Source of the DNA: Streptomyces halobius | GTDB taxonomy: Bacteria; Actinomycetota; Actinomycetes; Streptomycetales; Streptomycetaceae | Assembly: GCF_023277745.1 (NCBI RefSeq) | Contig: NZ_CP086322.1 | Span: 5,146,001-5,210,000 of the forward strand | Length of the DNA stretch: 64,000 nucleotides | Reading direction: 5' to 3' | In this document: piece by piece, positions 7,802 through 16,403 of the stretch | How the letters are laid out: every line of letters starts with the position of its first letter | Numbering within the stretch: the first letter of the stretch is position 1 | The notes under the pieces: generated by a model | What the model saw: only the letters and a program-made list of their open reading frames with translations | Told to the model about the DNA's origin: nothing | Databases searched by the model: none | Program-made: the position numbers and the translations under genes

Positions 7802-10432
7802 TCAGGCTGGCCGCGGAGTCGTCGTACGGGCCGTCGGCGCCCACGCCTCGGTCACCGCGGTGGTCGGTCCGGACCTGCCGAGTGCGACCAAGGTCATGGC
7901 GTCCACGGGGAACAGTTCGCCGCAGGCCGCGGCGACTTCGTCCGCCGTCGCCTGGTGGAGCAGGTCCGGCAGGCGCTCGGCCCAGTCGACGGGTCTGCCA
8001 GCGGACACGCAATCGCGCAGCAGGTCGGCCTTGGCGGCCGGAGAGTCGAAGGCTCCGAGCAGCTGGGCGGCGCAGAAAGTGCGCATCGGTTCCAGCTCGG
8101 CTGTGCTGACCGGGTCGGTGCGGAACGTCCGCAGGGCCTCTTGGACGCCCACGATGCCCTCCGCCGCGCCCTCCTCGGGCAGGGCCGCCCTGATGTAGGC
8201 GCGGGAGGCGCCGAGACAGATGTCACGCGCGGCGTAGAGCGCGTGGTCGAGGTCGGCGCCGAGTGGCCCTGCCGGCATCCGGGACCGGTAGTGGGTGCCG
8301 ACCACCGCTGTGGCCAGGTAGCGCGCCGCTGCGGTGATGTCGCCTGCCGGTTCCGGCGAGCTCAGGGTGATGTGCACCTCGTCCGATGCGTCGTGATGGA
8401 GGGCCAGCAGGCCGCCGGCCGGCGGCACGGTCCCCACGGCCGCCGCGGCCGGGCGGGTCGGCTGTCCAGAGGGCCAGGTGGATAGTGCCCGTTCGATGTC
8501 GGCGGTGAAGCGCTCGGGATCGAGGGCGCCGACGGCCACCAGCCAGCCGCCGCCGCTCCGCAGGATCGTCCGGTGCACGGCGCCGAGGTCACCGGGGGCG
8601 GCTATCGGCCGGGCGCCGCCGAGCCAGTGCCGGCGCAATGCGGTGTCCATCAGGACCTCGGGGTCGCGATGCCACAGTGGTCGTGTCTGCGGTAGCAGCA
8701 CGCCGTCCACCGGCGTGGACAGTTCGCCGAGCCGCTCCAGCCATGGGCCGACCGTGCCCGAGGTGGTGTATCCGGTGACGTCGAACCACTGGCCGTCGGT
8801 GGCCACATGGAAGCTCCCGCCCACGGCCTCCGTACGGGCTGCCGCGCCGTCACGCCCGGCCAGCAGACGGACCAGGACATCGGCCTCGTCCGGCCGCTGC
8901 CACCCCAGCTCGCCCAGTGGCAGCCGCAACCGTAGCTCCACCAGGGGGGAGCGACGGTCCTGGACGGCCACGACGCGGGTTCCCCCCGCGAGCGTGGTCT
9001 CGCACCAGGGACCATGCCGGGGTGCCGGCTGTACGGCCAGCGACGGCACCGGACGGGCGCTCATCGCCGCACCGCCCGACGCCGCTGGCGGGGTGACGGG
9101 ATCAGCTGCCACTGCCGCGGTCTGCGCGGGAGCGGACCCCGGCGCCGTCTGCCCGGAACCGGCGTCGCGGACCGGGGCGGGGCGGGTCCGCGTGGTCCCG
9201 GGAGCCATGATGAGGATCCCCTTGGCTGTCGTGCCCATGTGCCGGGCGGCGTCGGCTACCTGCTCCGGGGCGACGTCGGCGAGCAGGGCGGGGTACTCGT
9301 CGAGCAGCTCGGCGCGGCCGAGCAGGAGCTCCAGGCGGCCGAGGGCGCGGCTGCGGGTGTAGGCGTCGGCGTGCTCGCGGTGATGCCGCGTGATCAGGCG
9401 TCGCACCGCCTGAGGCTGTGTCCGCGCGAGGTCCGGTGCGTCCGCCCAGGGGGCCCACCGTTCGGTCATGGTGCCCACCGCCTGCCGCGGCGGGACCATC
9501 GGGGGCACCAGCGCGGTGATGACCAGGAGGTCGGGGTCCTTGGCGTCGAGCATGCCGAAGACACCGCAGGCGGCCGACACCGCCTGGAGGCCGTCCAGCC
9601 CGTCATGGCTGATCATTTCGGCCAGCACGGCATGTGCCAGGTAGCCGGTTATGTCCGTGCGGGGGTCGGGCAGCCGGTAGCCGAGCGCGATCGCCGCGGC
9701 GGTCACCGCAGGTTCGGTGCATGTCTGCCAGCGGTCTTCGGTGAGGCCGGGCTCGCGCAGGTCCGGCGAGGGCGCGAACGGGCGCGGCGGTATGTCGCCG
9801 AAATGCCGCTCGACCAGGTTCAGCAGTTCGTCGGGGTCGTGGTCGCCGACGACGGTGAGCACCGCGTTGCCAGGCGCGTAGTGGGTGTGGAAGAACTCCT
9901 CACACGCGGCGACGGTGGCCGTACGGAGCTGGTCCATCCGTCCGTAGCCGTCATGTGCGTTGGCGAAGCGGTCGAAGACCGCGCCGGGCAGGAGTGGCCA
10001 CGGCAGCCCCCCATACGGGCGCGCCGTCACCGCCTGGTGGATCTCCTCCTCGATGCCGTCCAGCTGCTCGGCCAGTGTCTGCTCGGTGAACACCGGTGCC
10101 CGCATCCGATCGGCCTCGCTGAACAGCGCGCGCTCCAGCGCCGCCGCAGGGACGAGCTGGTGGTAGTCGGTGTAGTCCTGGTGTGTGGTTCCGTTGGACC
10201 GACCGCCCAGGGGATGGATGTGCTCGAAGAAGCGGCCGGGCGGCAGGCTGGCGCTGCCGCGGAACATCAGGTGCTCGAAGAGATGGGCGAAGCCCTCCCG
10301 TTCGGGCTCCTCGGACCGGTAACCGACGCCGTAGTGGACGCAGACCGCGGTGCGCGGAGATCCCGGATGGCGTTCGAACACCACCCGCAGGCCGTTCCGG
10401 AGGGTTACCTTATGCACTTTGCCCGCGACCAC
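7802..10432 (-). CDS. M16 family zinc metallopeptidase (lanthipeptide leader peptidase candidate)
   Basis: This is an 876-residue, two-half M16 peptidase. The N-terminal half has the inverted zinc motif HLFEH (His50, Glu53, His54) and a distal Glu130 in GIEEEIHQAV, the classic spacing for M16. The C-terminal half (from about 460) lacks the motif, as is usual. The GTG start at 10432 has an AGAGGAGGG ribosome site, and the gene begins 14 bases after the decarboxylase-pseudokinase gene, as the last gene of the long operon. M16 peptidases occur in several RiPP clusters, and it may remove precursor leaders here. That role is inferred. Confidence 0.88.
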   Translation of the reverse strand: MVAGKVHKVTLRNGLRVVFERHPGSPRTAVCVHYGVGYRSEEPEREGFAHLFEHLMFRGSASLPPGRFFEHIHPLGGRSNGTTHQDYTDYHQLVPAAALERALFSEADRMRAPVFTEQTLAEQLDGIEEEIHQAVTARPYGGLPWPLLPGAVFDRFANAHDGYGRMDQLRTATVAACEEFFHTHYAPGNAVLTVVGDHDPDELLNLVERHFGDIPPRPFAPSPDLREPGLTEDRWQTCTEPAVTAAAIALGYRLPDPRTDITGYLAHAVLAEMISHDGLDGLQAVSAACGVFGMLDAKDPDLLVITALVPPMVPPRQAVGTMTERWAPWADAPDLARTQPQAVRRLITRHHREHADAYTRSRALGRLELLLGRAELLDEYPALLADVAPEQVADAARHMGTTAKGILIMAPGTTRTRPAPVRDAGSGQTAPGSAPAQTAAVAADPVTPPAASGGAAMSARPVPSLAVQPAPRHGPWCETTLAGGTRVVAVQDRRSPLVELRLRLPLGELGWQRPDEADVLVRLLAGRDGAAARTEAVGGSFHVATDGQWFDVTGYTTSGTVGPWLERLGELSTPVDGVLLPQTRPLWHRDPEVLMDTALRRHWLGGARPIAAPGDLGAVHRTILRSGGGWLVAVGALDPERFTADIERALSTWPSGQPTRPAAAAVGTVPPAGGLLALHHDASDEVHITLSSPEPAGDITAAARYLATAVVGTHYRSRMPAGPLGADLDHALYAARDICLGASRAYIRAALPEEGAAEGIVGVQEALRTFRTDPVSTAELEPMRTFCAAQLLGAFDSPAAKADLLRDCVSAGRPVDWAERLPDLLHQATADEVAAACGELFPVDAMTLVALGRSGPTTAVTEAWAPTARTTTPRPA

Positions 10433-10446
10433 AGAACCCTCCTCTG

Positions 10447-11967
10447 TCAGAGATCGATGAGAAATCGAAGGAAATCGCAGTAGTGATCGAAGCCGTGGTC
10501 GAAGTCGTCCAGGTAGGCGGCGATGTCATGGACGTGAAGCAGGATCCGCAGGGCGGCGATCTCCTTCCACTCCGGGCCCAGGTCGCGGCCGTACCCCTCG
10601 AACAGCGCGTCGGTGAGCGACTGCCACGCTCCCTTGTCGCCGCCGACCTGCCACTGGAGCTCGACCAGCTCACCGACCACCCAGCCCAGGTCGACGTACC
10701 ACGGCGCCATGCAGACGTCCTCGCCGATGAGCAGGTCGACGCCGCCTGAGTCGCGGTCGACGACGAGCGACCCGAGGCCGGCCGCACCGTGCGCGAGCGT
10801 GGTGCCGGAATCGGTCACCGTCCGGTGGTGCCAGGCGAGCACCTGGGCCCAGCGGGCCTCGCCGAGGCTCCGACGCACTTGTCCTTGGACACAGGCCGCG
10901 CGGGGGTCTGCGGCACGGCCGGCCAGCCAGTCGCCGAGCCGCGTCAGTCCGCGGGAGGGCCCGGTCCCCGGCCCCGCGGGGGGCTCCAGATCGTGGACGG
11001 CACGCAGCAGGCGGCCCATGTCGTGCAGGGGCTCCGCCAGTTCGGCGCCGGGTTCCCGGCGCAGGAGCAGACGTGCGGCGGTGACCTCACCCCGTACGTC
11101 GTAGAGCCGGACCGCGCCATCGGCGTCGCCCAGTGTGATCCGGGACTTGCCGAAGTCGCCGATGGCGCCCAGGAGTCGGTACACCTCGCCCCCGGCGGCC
11201 TGGAACGGGTTCGGAGCGAGCGGGCCGGGCACGCGGCGCCAGCGCCGGCCACCGGTGGGCAGTTCCTGGACGGACGTCCTCAGAAGGCCGGTGCCGAACT
11301 CGGTGCCAGCCGGCGGGTGCTCAAAGGTCAGATGCTCGGAGCTCAGGTGCTCAGGGCCCGGGTCTCCAGGGGTTCCGGCGGCTTCCCCGGCCCGGTGCTC
11401 CACGATCAGCCGGAGCGCCTCGGGCAGCGGCGGCGGCACCCAGGCGTCCTCGCGGCCCGTGGTCAGGCTCCGTCCGGCGACGGGCGGCACCAGCACGACG
11501 TTCGGCCGGGCCGCCAGGGCCGCCCAGTGCTGCCGCACCGCGGCGCCCTCCAGGGCGCCCGGCGGCAGGGCGGGCGCCACGGCGACCGGCGCCCGGGTGC
11601 ACTGAGCCGCCAACAGGGCCGGGCCGTCCGCCAACCCCAGCGCGAGGCGTGCCATGAAGTGCAGGGTCGCCGGGTAGACGAGGATGGCCTCGGCCCACTC
11701 CGCCCACTCGACGTGCAGCGCCGCGGCCTCGTCCTCGGGCCAGGTATCGGCGAAGACGGCGCCGTCCACCCGCGCGCTGACGGCCTGTCGTGTCACGAAC
11801 CGTTCCGCGCTGCGCGTCAGGACGACACGGACCTCCAGCCCAGGGCAGTGCTGACGCAGCAACTCCAGCCAGTAGGGCGTGGACCAGGCGTAGGCGGACC
11901 CCGTGACGACGACGAGAAGCCGGTTCAGGCCCAGGTCGGGAACCTCGGCATACGGCTCGTCCATCAT
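10447..11967 (-). CDS. HFCD flavoprotein (peptidyl-cysteine decarboxylase) fused to a degenerate APH-like domain
   Basis: The first 200 residues of this 506-residue protein match the LanD/PPC-DC flavoprotein fold: LLVVVTGSAYAWSTPYWLELL, ILVYPATLHFMARLALGLAD and AVAPALPP. Such enzymes oxidatively decarboxylate a C-terminal cysteine to the aminoenethiol used in AviCys rings, and both precursors here end in Cys. The last 270 residues resemble an aminoglycoside-phosphotransferase fold, but the catalytic HxD is replaced in LAHGAAGLGSLVV and the DxE region reads LLIGEDVCMAPWYVDLGW. This suggests a pseudokinase, perhaps a scaffold of the lanthionine-forming complex. The start overlaps the upstream stop (ATGA). 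Confidence 0.75.
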   Translation of the reverse strand: MMDEPYAEVPDLGLNRLLVVVTGSAYAWSTPYWLELLRQHCPGLEVRVVLTRSAERFVTRQAVSARVDGAVFADTWPEDEAAALHVEWAEWAEAILVYPATLHFMARLALGLADGPALLAAQCTRAPVAVAPALPPGALEGAAVRQHWAALAARPNVVLVPPVAGRSLTTGREDAWVPPPLPEALRLIVEHRAGEAAGTPGDPGPEHLSSEHLTFEHPPAGTEFGTGLLRTSVQELPTGGRRWRRVPGPLAPNPFQAAGGEVYRLLGAIGDFGKSRITLGDADGAVRLYDVRGEVTAARLLLRREPGAELAEPLHDMGRLLRAVHDLEPPAGPGTGPSRGLTRLGDWLAGRAADPRAACVQGQVRRSLGEARWAQVLAWHHRTVTDSGTTLAHGAAGLGSLVVDRDSGGVDLLIGEDVCMAPWYVDLGWVVGELVELQWQVGGDKGAWQSLTDALFEGYGRDLGPEWKEIAALRILLHVHDIAAYLDDFDHGFDHYCDFLRFLIDL

Positions 11968-12926
11968 CGAGCGACCGCCTCCAGCAGGGTTTCCAGCTCC
12001 GTGAGGGAGGCGCGCTCACCGTATTTCATGTGCACCCCGGTGACGTTCAGGACGATCTCGTCCGCGCCCGCGTCCACGTACTCCCGCAGCCGGTCGGCGA
12101 GTTCTGCCTTGTCGCCATAGAGGAAGGCATCCCCGGCCAGGAGCGCCTCGGCGTTGCCGCGTGGATCCTGGGTCGACGTCTCGATGCCGGACCGGCGCAG
12201 CATGTCGGCGTAGTGCGGCAGCATGGTGTGGCCGGTGTTGCTGATCGCCGCCAGCTCGACCGGGTTCCGCTCCGCTGCCGCGAGTGCCAGCGGGACCATC
12301 ACCACCACCCGGGGCACGGGGCGTCCGGCGGCCTCGGCCCCGGCCCTGAGCGCGGGCACCACGACATCGCGGACGTACCCGGCCGGCGTCAGCCAGGTGA
12401 TCGCGACGTCGGCGACCTCCCCGGCCAGCCGGGCCATGCGGGGGCGGAGGACCCCCAGGCCGATCTCCACCGGTGGCCGGGGCGCGGCGGGGAGCTTGGA
12501 GTGGCAGGTGAAGTACTCGCCGACGTGCTCGACCTCGCTCTTCTCAAGCAGGGCGCGCATCACGGAGACGTATTCGCGCACGGCGCCGAGCTGGCTGCGG
12601 TACGGGGACCCCATGAGGTTCTTCTGGAACACGACCGCGCCCGGCCCGAAGCCGGCCACTACCGGATGGCCGCTGGCCACCGCCAGTGAGTGGGCCTGGA
12701 TGGCGGCCTGTTGGGGGTGGCGCAGGGGCATCAGGGTGACGCCGGTGCCGGTGGGCACGCGGAAGCCGCAGGCAGCTGCGTGCGCGAAGTCCTGGAACGG
12801 GTCGTTGCCCAGAGCCTGGCCCTGCCAGATCCGGTGCGCGTCGCTCCACTGTGTGAGAGCGGCGTACGGCAGCAACTGCTCCGGGCGGAAGGGGACGATC
12901 GGGGCCATGATCGAGTACGTGGTCAT
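11964..12926 (-). CDS. luciferase-like F420-dependent reductase (LanJ-type dehydroalanine reductase candidate)
   Basis: This 320-residue TIM-barrel protein is of the luciferase-like/F420 oxidoreductase family. It shows LWQGQALG-like and GTGVTLMPLRHP segments, VEIGLGVLRPRMARLAGEVA and GADEIVLNVTGVH. In class V lanthipeptide clusters such enzymes (LxmJ in lexapeptide) reduce dehydroalanine to D-Ala. The ATG at 12926 has a GGAGG site, and both ends overlap neighbours as ATGA, so it is embedded in the operon. A clear paralogue sits at 39796-40791 in the other lanthipeptide island, which supports a tailoring role. Cofactor choice is inferred from the family. Confidence 0.78.
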   Translation of the reverse strand: MTTYSIMAPIVPFRPEQLLPYAALTQWSDAHRIWQGQALGNDPFQDFAHAAACGFRVPTGTGVTLMPLRHPQQAAIQAHSLAVASGHPVVAGFGPGAVVFQKNLMGSPYRSQLGAVREYVSVMRALLEKSEVEHVGEYFTCHSKLPAAPRPPVEIGLGVLRPRMARLAGEVADVAITWLTPAGYVRDVVVPALRAGAEAAGRPVPRVVVMVPLALAAAERNPVELAAISNTGHTMLPHYADMLRRSGIETSTQDPRGNAEALLAGDAFLYGDKAELADRLREYVDAGADEIVLNVTGVHMKYGERASLTELETLLEAVAR

Positions 12927-14752
12927 CGGTTGCCTCCAGTCAGGACTGCGGTCGTGTTCTCGAAAGTCCCGTTGCCGGAAGTCCCCAGGGCCTGTCCGCG
13001 GACCAGCTCCGCGTACATGGGACTCGTGCGCATCAGGTCCTCGTGCCGGCCCTGGGCGGTCACCTGCCCGCCGTCCATCACGATCACGTGGTCGGCGTGG
13101 AGCACGGTGGAGATGCGGTGGGCGACCACGAGCACGGCCCGGTCCCGGCTGATGTCGTCGACGAGCTTGCGCAGCCGCAGTTCGTTGATGCTGTCCAGTT
13201 GCGAGGACGGTTCGTCGAGCAGGACCAGCGGCGCGTCCGACAGGCTCGCCCGGGCCAGCGCCAGCCGCTGCCGCTGGCCACCGGACAGGTCGTGGGTACC
13301 GCCCAGGACCGTGTCCAGCCCCTCCGGCAGCCGGGTGATCTCCGCTTCCAGGCCGACGTCCCGCAGCGCACGCAGCAGGACCTCGTCGGATGCCGGCTGC
13401 TCCTGGCCGAGCGTGAGGTTGTTGCGCACGGTGTCGCGCAGCAGGGTGGCGCCCTGGTCGACGTAGGCGAGCCTCCCGCGCAGTTCGGCCAGGGACCACT
13501 GGTCCGCGCCGCGGCCGAACACCTCGATGCGCCCCTGCCGCGGGACCATGAACCGCTCGACCAGGCCGAGGACGGTGGACTTGCCGGAGCCGGAGAGCCC
13601 GACCATGGCGGTCAGCCCGGTGGCGGGGACGGTCAGATCGACCTGCCGCAGGACGGGCTCCTCGCCGTAGGCGAAGTCGACCTTCTCGAAGCGTACGGCG
13701 GGGGCGCCGGCCACCGGCGCCCGGGAGTCGCCGGGGGCCTGGGAGCCGCCGGGCGCCTGCCCGGCGGAAAGCTCCTCGGACGGGAGGGCGAACAGGCCCT
13801 CGAAGCGCTTACGGGCCGCCAGGCCCATCTGGATCGTGCTGGTCGCCGATATCGCCATCATCAGGGGCGCGGTCAGCTGGAAGAGGTAGAGCAGGAACGC
13901 CACGAACGTGCCCAGTTCCAGGTCACCGCTGGTGATCCGGGCGCCGCCGCCCAGGATGACCGCCACCAGGGCGATCTGCTGGCCCAGGTTGATGATGGGC
14001 ACCATCAGGGCTTCCAACGCGGACGCGCCGACCTCGAACCGGGCGACCCGCTCGGCGCGGTTGGCCAGCTCGGCCGACACGATGCGCTCCGCACGGTGCG
14101 CCTTGATCACCGTCAGCGCCTCCATCGTCGCGACGAAGTGCTCGGTGAGCGAGCCGACCTGGTCCTGGATCGCCACGTACTTGCGGCGCAGGGCGACCAC
14201 GACGACGGCGACCACGGCCAGCGCCACGAGGAAGGCCCCGAGCGTGATCAGGAGCAGCACCCAGTCCAGCACGCCCATGATCACCATGGTGCCGACCAGG
14301 GTGACCAGCGACATCGGGAGCTGGATCGGGGCGATGTCGACGATGCTCTTGACCGCGGAGGCGTCGGCGGTGAGCCGCGTCGCGAGGTTTCCGGTGCCCT
14401 CCTGGCGGGCGGCGTGCAGCCCCAGGCCGATGGAGTGGCGCATGCTGCGGACCCGCAGCCGCCCGATCAGCTGGTGGCCCATGCGGGAGAGCAGATAGGT
14501 GGCCACGGCGCTGGCGGCGGCGGAGCCGAGGCCGACCGCGACCATCAGCCACGTCCACGTGGTGAGGCCGTCGTCCTTCTGGATCGCCTCCAGCAGCTTG
14601 CCGACCGTCCACGGCAGCACCAGCGTCGCCGCCGTGGCGGCCAGGGACAGCACCAGGACGCCCGCCAGTTGGAGGCGTCGGCCGCCGAAGATCTCGCGCA
14701 GCAGGAGCAGCCGCTCGGGGGACCCGTCCGTGTTCGTGACCGGCGCGCTCAT
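12923..14752 (-). CDS. ABC exporter, fused permease and ATPase
   Basis: The 609-residue half-transporter has six predicted membrane segments (about residues 20-310) and a C-terminal nucleotide-binding domain with Walker A GLSGSGKST, signature LSGGQRQRLALARA, Walker B LVLLDEPSS and the H-loop AHRIST. It probably exports the mature lanthipeptide and may add immunity. There is no N-terminal C39 peptidase domain, so leader removal must be done elsewhere, perhaps by the M16 enzyme. The ATG at 14752 overlaps the methyltransferase stop. Confidence 0.88.
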   Translation of the reverse strand: MSAPVTNTDGSPERLLLLREIFGGRRLQLAGVLVLSLAATAATLVLPWTVGKLLEAIQKDDGLTTWTWLMVAVGLGSAAASAVATYLLSRMGHQLIGRLRVRSMRHSIGLGLHAARQEGTGNLATRLTADASAVKSIVDIAPIQLPMSLVTLVGTMVIMGVLDWVLLLITLGAFLVALAVVAVVVVALRRKYVAIQDQVGSLTEHFVATMEALTVIKAHRAERIVSAELANRAERVARFEVGASALEALMVPIINLGQQIALVAVILGGGARITSGDLELGTFVAFLLYLFQLTAPLMMAISATSTIQMGLAARKRFEGLFALPSEELSAGQAPGGSQAPGDSRAPVAGAPAVRFEKVDFAYGEEPVLRQVDLTVPATGLTAMVGLSGSGKSTVLGLVERFMVPRQGRIEVFGRGADQWSLAELRGRLAYVDQGATLLRDTVRNNLTLGQEQPASDEVLLRALRDVGLEAEITRLPEGLDTVLGGTHDLSGGQRQRLALARASLSDAPLVLLDEPSSQLDSINELRLRKLVDDISRDRAVLVVAHRISTVLHADHVIVMDGGQVTAQGRHEDLMRTSPMYAELVRGQALGTSGNGTFENTTAVLTGGNR

Positions 14753-15771
14753 GCCCGGGACTCCTGGACCGAGAACTCGATCAACGACCTGACCGGGGTC
14801 ACCGGCCCCTCCCATGTCACGCGCAGGCCCGCCTCGTGCCCGAGTCTCCTCAGCTCCTCGACGGTTCGTACCGGCGTGGGCATCATGGCGCGCAGCAGCA
14901 GCTCCATCCGGGCCGCCCGCTCGCCCCGCATGACCATCTCCAGGTTGACGTCGGCCAGCAGGACCTTTCCGGTCTCGCCCGCGGCCTCGGCGCAGCGGCG
15001 CAGAATCCGCACCGCCTGCTCGTCGTCCCAGTCACCCAGGATCGCGGAGAGCAGATAGACGTCCCGGCCCGCGGGCAGCGGGTCGAAGAAGCTGCCGGGC
15101 GCCACCTCGCACCGGTCTTCCAGACCGGCGCCGGCGATGTTCCCGGCGGCCACCCGCGCCACGCTGGGCAGATCGACGAGCGTGCCCCGCAGATGCGGGT
15201 GGGGCCGCAGCAGGCTGGTCAGGATCGCGCCGGTGTTGCCGCCCACGTCCACGACGCTGCGCACGGCCGACCAGTCGTAGGCGTCGCGGATGAGTTCCGC
15301 GTCGAACACCAGCTGCCCCAGACCGGCGCGCTCTATGGCCTCGACGTGGGTGGCGTCCTCGTTGAGGCTGTCCCAGTAGCCGCGGCCGAACAGGCCCACG
15401 TGCGCGGGCTCGCCGGTCCGGACCGTGTGGACCAGGCCCAGCAGCGCCGTGTCCGATCTGCCGGTCACGCCGTCCAGGCGCAGGGCCTCGCGCAGGGAGA
15501 GCGGGTGATCCGACAGCAACGGCGCTGCCGCGTCCCGCAGCACGTACCCGCCGTTCCCGTCGCGGTCCAGCAGCTCGAGCGAGGCCAGATAGCGCAGCAG
15601 GCTGTCGAGCACGTCGGCGCGGGTTTCGCACCGCCGTGCCAGGCCCGTGGTGTCGTGCACCCCGGCGGCGATGTGGTCGGCCACGCCGAGCGTCGCCGCC
15701 GTACGGATCGCGGCCGGTCGCACGAGGTCGGCCAGCTCCGCGAGGTGCTCGACGCGAGCGAGGTCGTCCAT
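14749..15771 (-). CDS. SAM-dependent methyltransferase (O-methyltransferase family 2 type)
   Basis: This 340-residue protein has an N-terminal dimerisation winged helix (VRPAAIRTAATLGVADHIAAG) and a C-terminal Rossmann domain with SVVDVGGNTGAILTSLLRPHP as the SAM-binding glycine motif, then TLVDLPSVA and ILGDWDDEQAVRIL. This layout matches TcmN/ASMT-type O-methyltransferases. In class V lanthipeptide clusters a methyltransferase modifies the peptide N-terminus. The frame is open to 15879, but a hairpin lies there and the ATG at 15771 fits the domain start. It follows the precursor genes in the operon. Confidence 0.82.
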   Translation of the reverse strand: MDDLARVEHLAELADLVRPAAIRTAATLGVADHIAAGVHDTTGLARRCETRADVLDSLLRYLASLELLDRDGNGGYVLRDAAAPLLSDHPLSLREALRLDGVTGRSDTALLGLVHTVRTGEPAHVGLFGRGYWDSLNEDATHVEAIERAGLGQLVFDAELIRDAYDWSAVRSVVDVGGNTGAILTSLLRPHPHLRGTLVDLPSVARVAAGNIAGAGLEDRCEVAPGSFFDPLPAGRDVYLLSAILGDWDDEQAVRILRRCAEAAGETGKVLLADVNLEMVMRGERAARMELLLRAMMPTPVRTVEELRRLGHEAGLRVTWEGPVTPVRSLIEFSVQESRA

Positions 15772-15855
15772 GGTCAGTGCCCCCAGGTGTGTTGCGGTGA
15801 CGACGGTGTACGAGGGCCGGGTGCGGGCCGCGTGGCGGCGGCCCGCACCGGCGGA

Positions 15856-15878
15856 TGACCGGGTGTCAGTTCCGGTCA
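15856..15878 (-). terminator. hairpin just downstream of precursor gene 1
   Basis: Inverted arms TGACCGG (15856-15862) and CCGGTCA (15872-15878) with a 9-base loop lie between the precursor 1 stop at 15892 and the methyltransferase start at 15771. There is no T-tract. It may act as a partial terminator or mRNA-stabilising 3' end that raises the yield of the precursor mRNAs over the downstream enzymes. Confidence 0.5.
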
Positions 15879-15891
15879 CCGGAGGGGATGC

Positions 15892-16068
15892 TCAGCAGCC
15901 GTCCCTGACGGTCTTGGCCGAGAACATGCTGGCCGCCCACGAAACGGTCGCGGCCCCGCAGACCGGGGTGCTCGCGGGAGCGTCGGCGTTCGCGTCGATC
16001 TGCAGCTCGTCGGAGTCGGCGTATGCCTCGTAGCCCGCGACGAGTTCCATGATTGCGGTGGTCTTCAT
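15892..16068 (-). CDS. class V lanthipeptide precursor 1
   Basis: This 58-residue peptide has an acidic leader containing LVAGYEAYADSDELQI and a putative cleavage region NADAPA, followed by a Ser/Thr-rich core with two Cys, the last at the extreme C-terminus (VRDGC). The leader motif LVAGYxxYxxxxEL is shared with precursor 2, whose core is quite different. A C-terminal Cys is what the HFCD decarboxylase of this operon needs to form an aminovinyl-cysteine ring. The ribosome site AAAGGAG is excellent. I read it as a bona fide precursor; the exact cleavage site is not known. Confidence 0.82.
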   Translation of the reverse strand: MKTTAIMELVAGYEAYADSDELQIDANADAPASTPVCGAATVSWAASMFSAKTVRDGC

Positions 16069-16126
16069 CTGTTCACTCCTTTCGGCAGTGCGCAGTGGTT
16101 GAGATGGAAGGTGCGATGGGGACCGC

Positions 16127-16333
16127 TCAGCAGGTCCACTCGTAGGTGGCACCGCTGGCGGCGCTGACGGCGGCGCTGCACTTGACCGAGCTGGTGCGGG
16201 AGATGGCCACCGAGGCGCAGATGTAGGTGGTGGCCGGGGCGCCCGCGGCGGCGCTGACGTTCAGCTCGCCGGCCTCGGTGTAAGTGCTGTATCCGGCGAC
16301 GAGGTCGGTGATGACGGTGCTCTTGTTTTCCAT
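16127..16333 (-). CDS. class V lanthipeptide precursor 2 (cacaoidin/lexapeptide-like core)
   Basis: This 68-residue peptide has a leader with TDLVAGYSTYTEAGELNV and the processing region AAAGAPA. The core is rich in Ala, Ser and Thr, contains YICASVAIS and ends in EWTC. Its spacing of Ser/Thr/Cys and its aromatic-Cys end recall what I remember of cacaoidin-type class V cores. The ATG at 16333 is used because GAAAGGGA precedes it; an upstream ATG at 16348 is in frame. It lies directly between the HopA1-like gene and precursor 1. Confidence 0.82.
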   Translation of the reverse strand: MENKSTVITDLVAGYSTYTEAGELNVSAAAGAPATTYICASVAISRTSSVKCSAAVSAASGATYEWTC

Positions 16334-16354
16334 GAATATCCCTTTCAACGGATT

Positions 16355-16403
16355 CTGAGGTGAATCCAGGAGGCGCGATCACGCCCCCTGGAAAGCACCT
16401 CAG
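16355..16403 (-). promoter_or_regulatory. long nested hairpin before the precursor genes
   Basis: Outer arms CTGAGGTG (16355-16362) and CACCTCAG (16396-16403) enclose inner arms CCAGGAGGCG (16366-16375) and CGCCCCCTGG (16382-16391), which have one mismatch. The structure overlaps the stop codon of the HopA1-like gene and ends 22 bases before the precursor 2 start. It could be a processing or attenuation site that sets precursor-to-enzyme stoichiometry. Confidence 0.55.
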
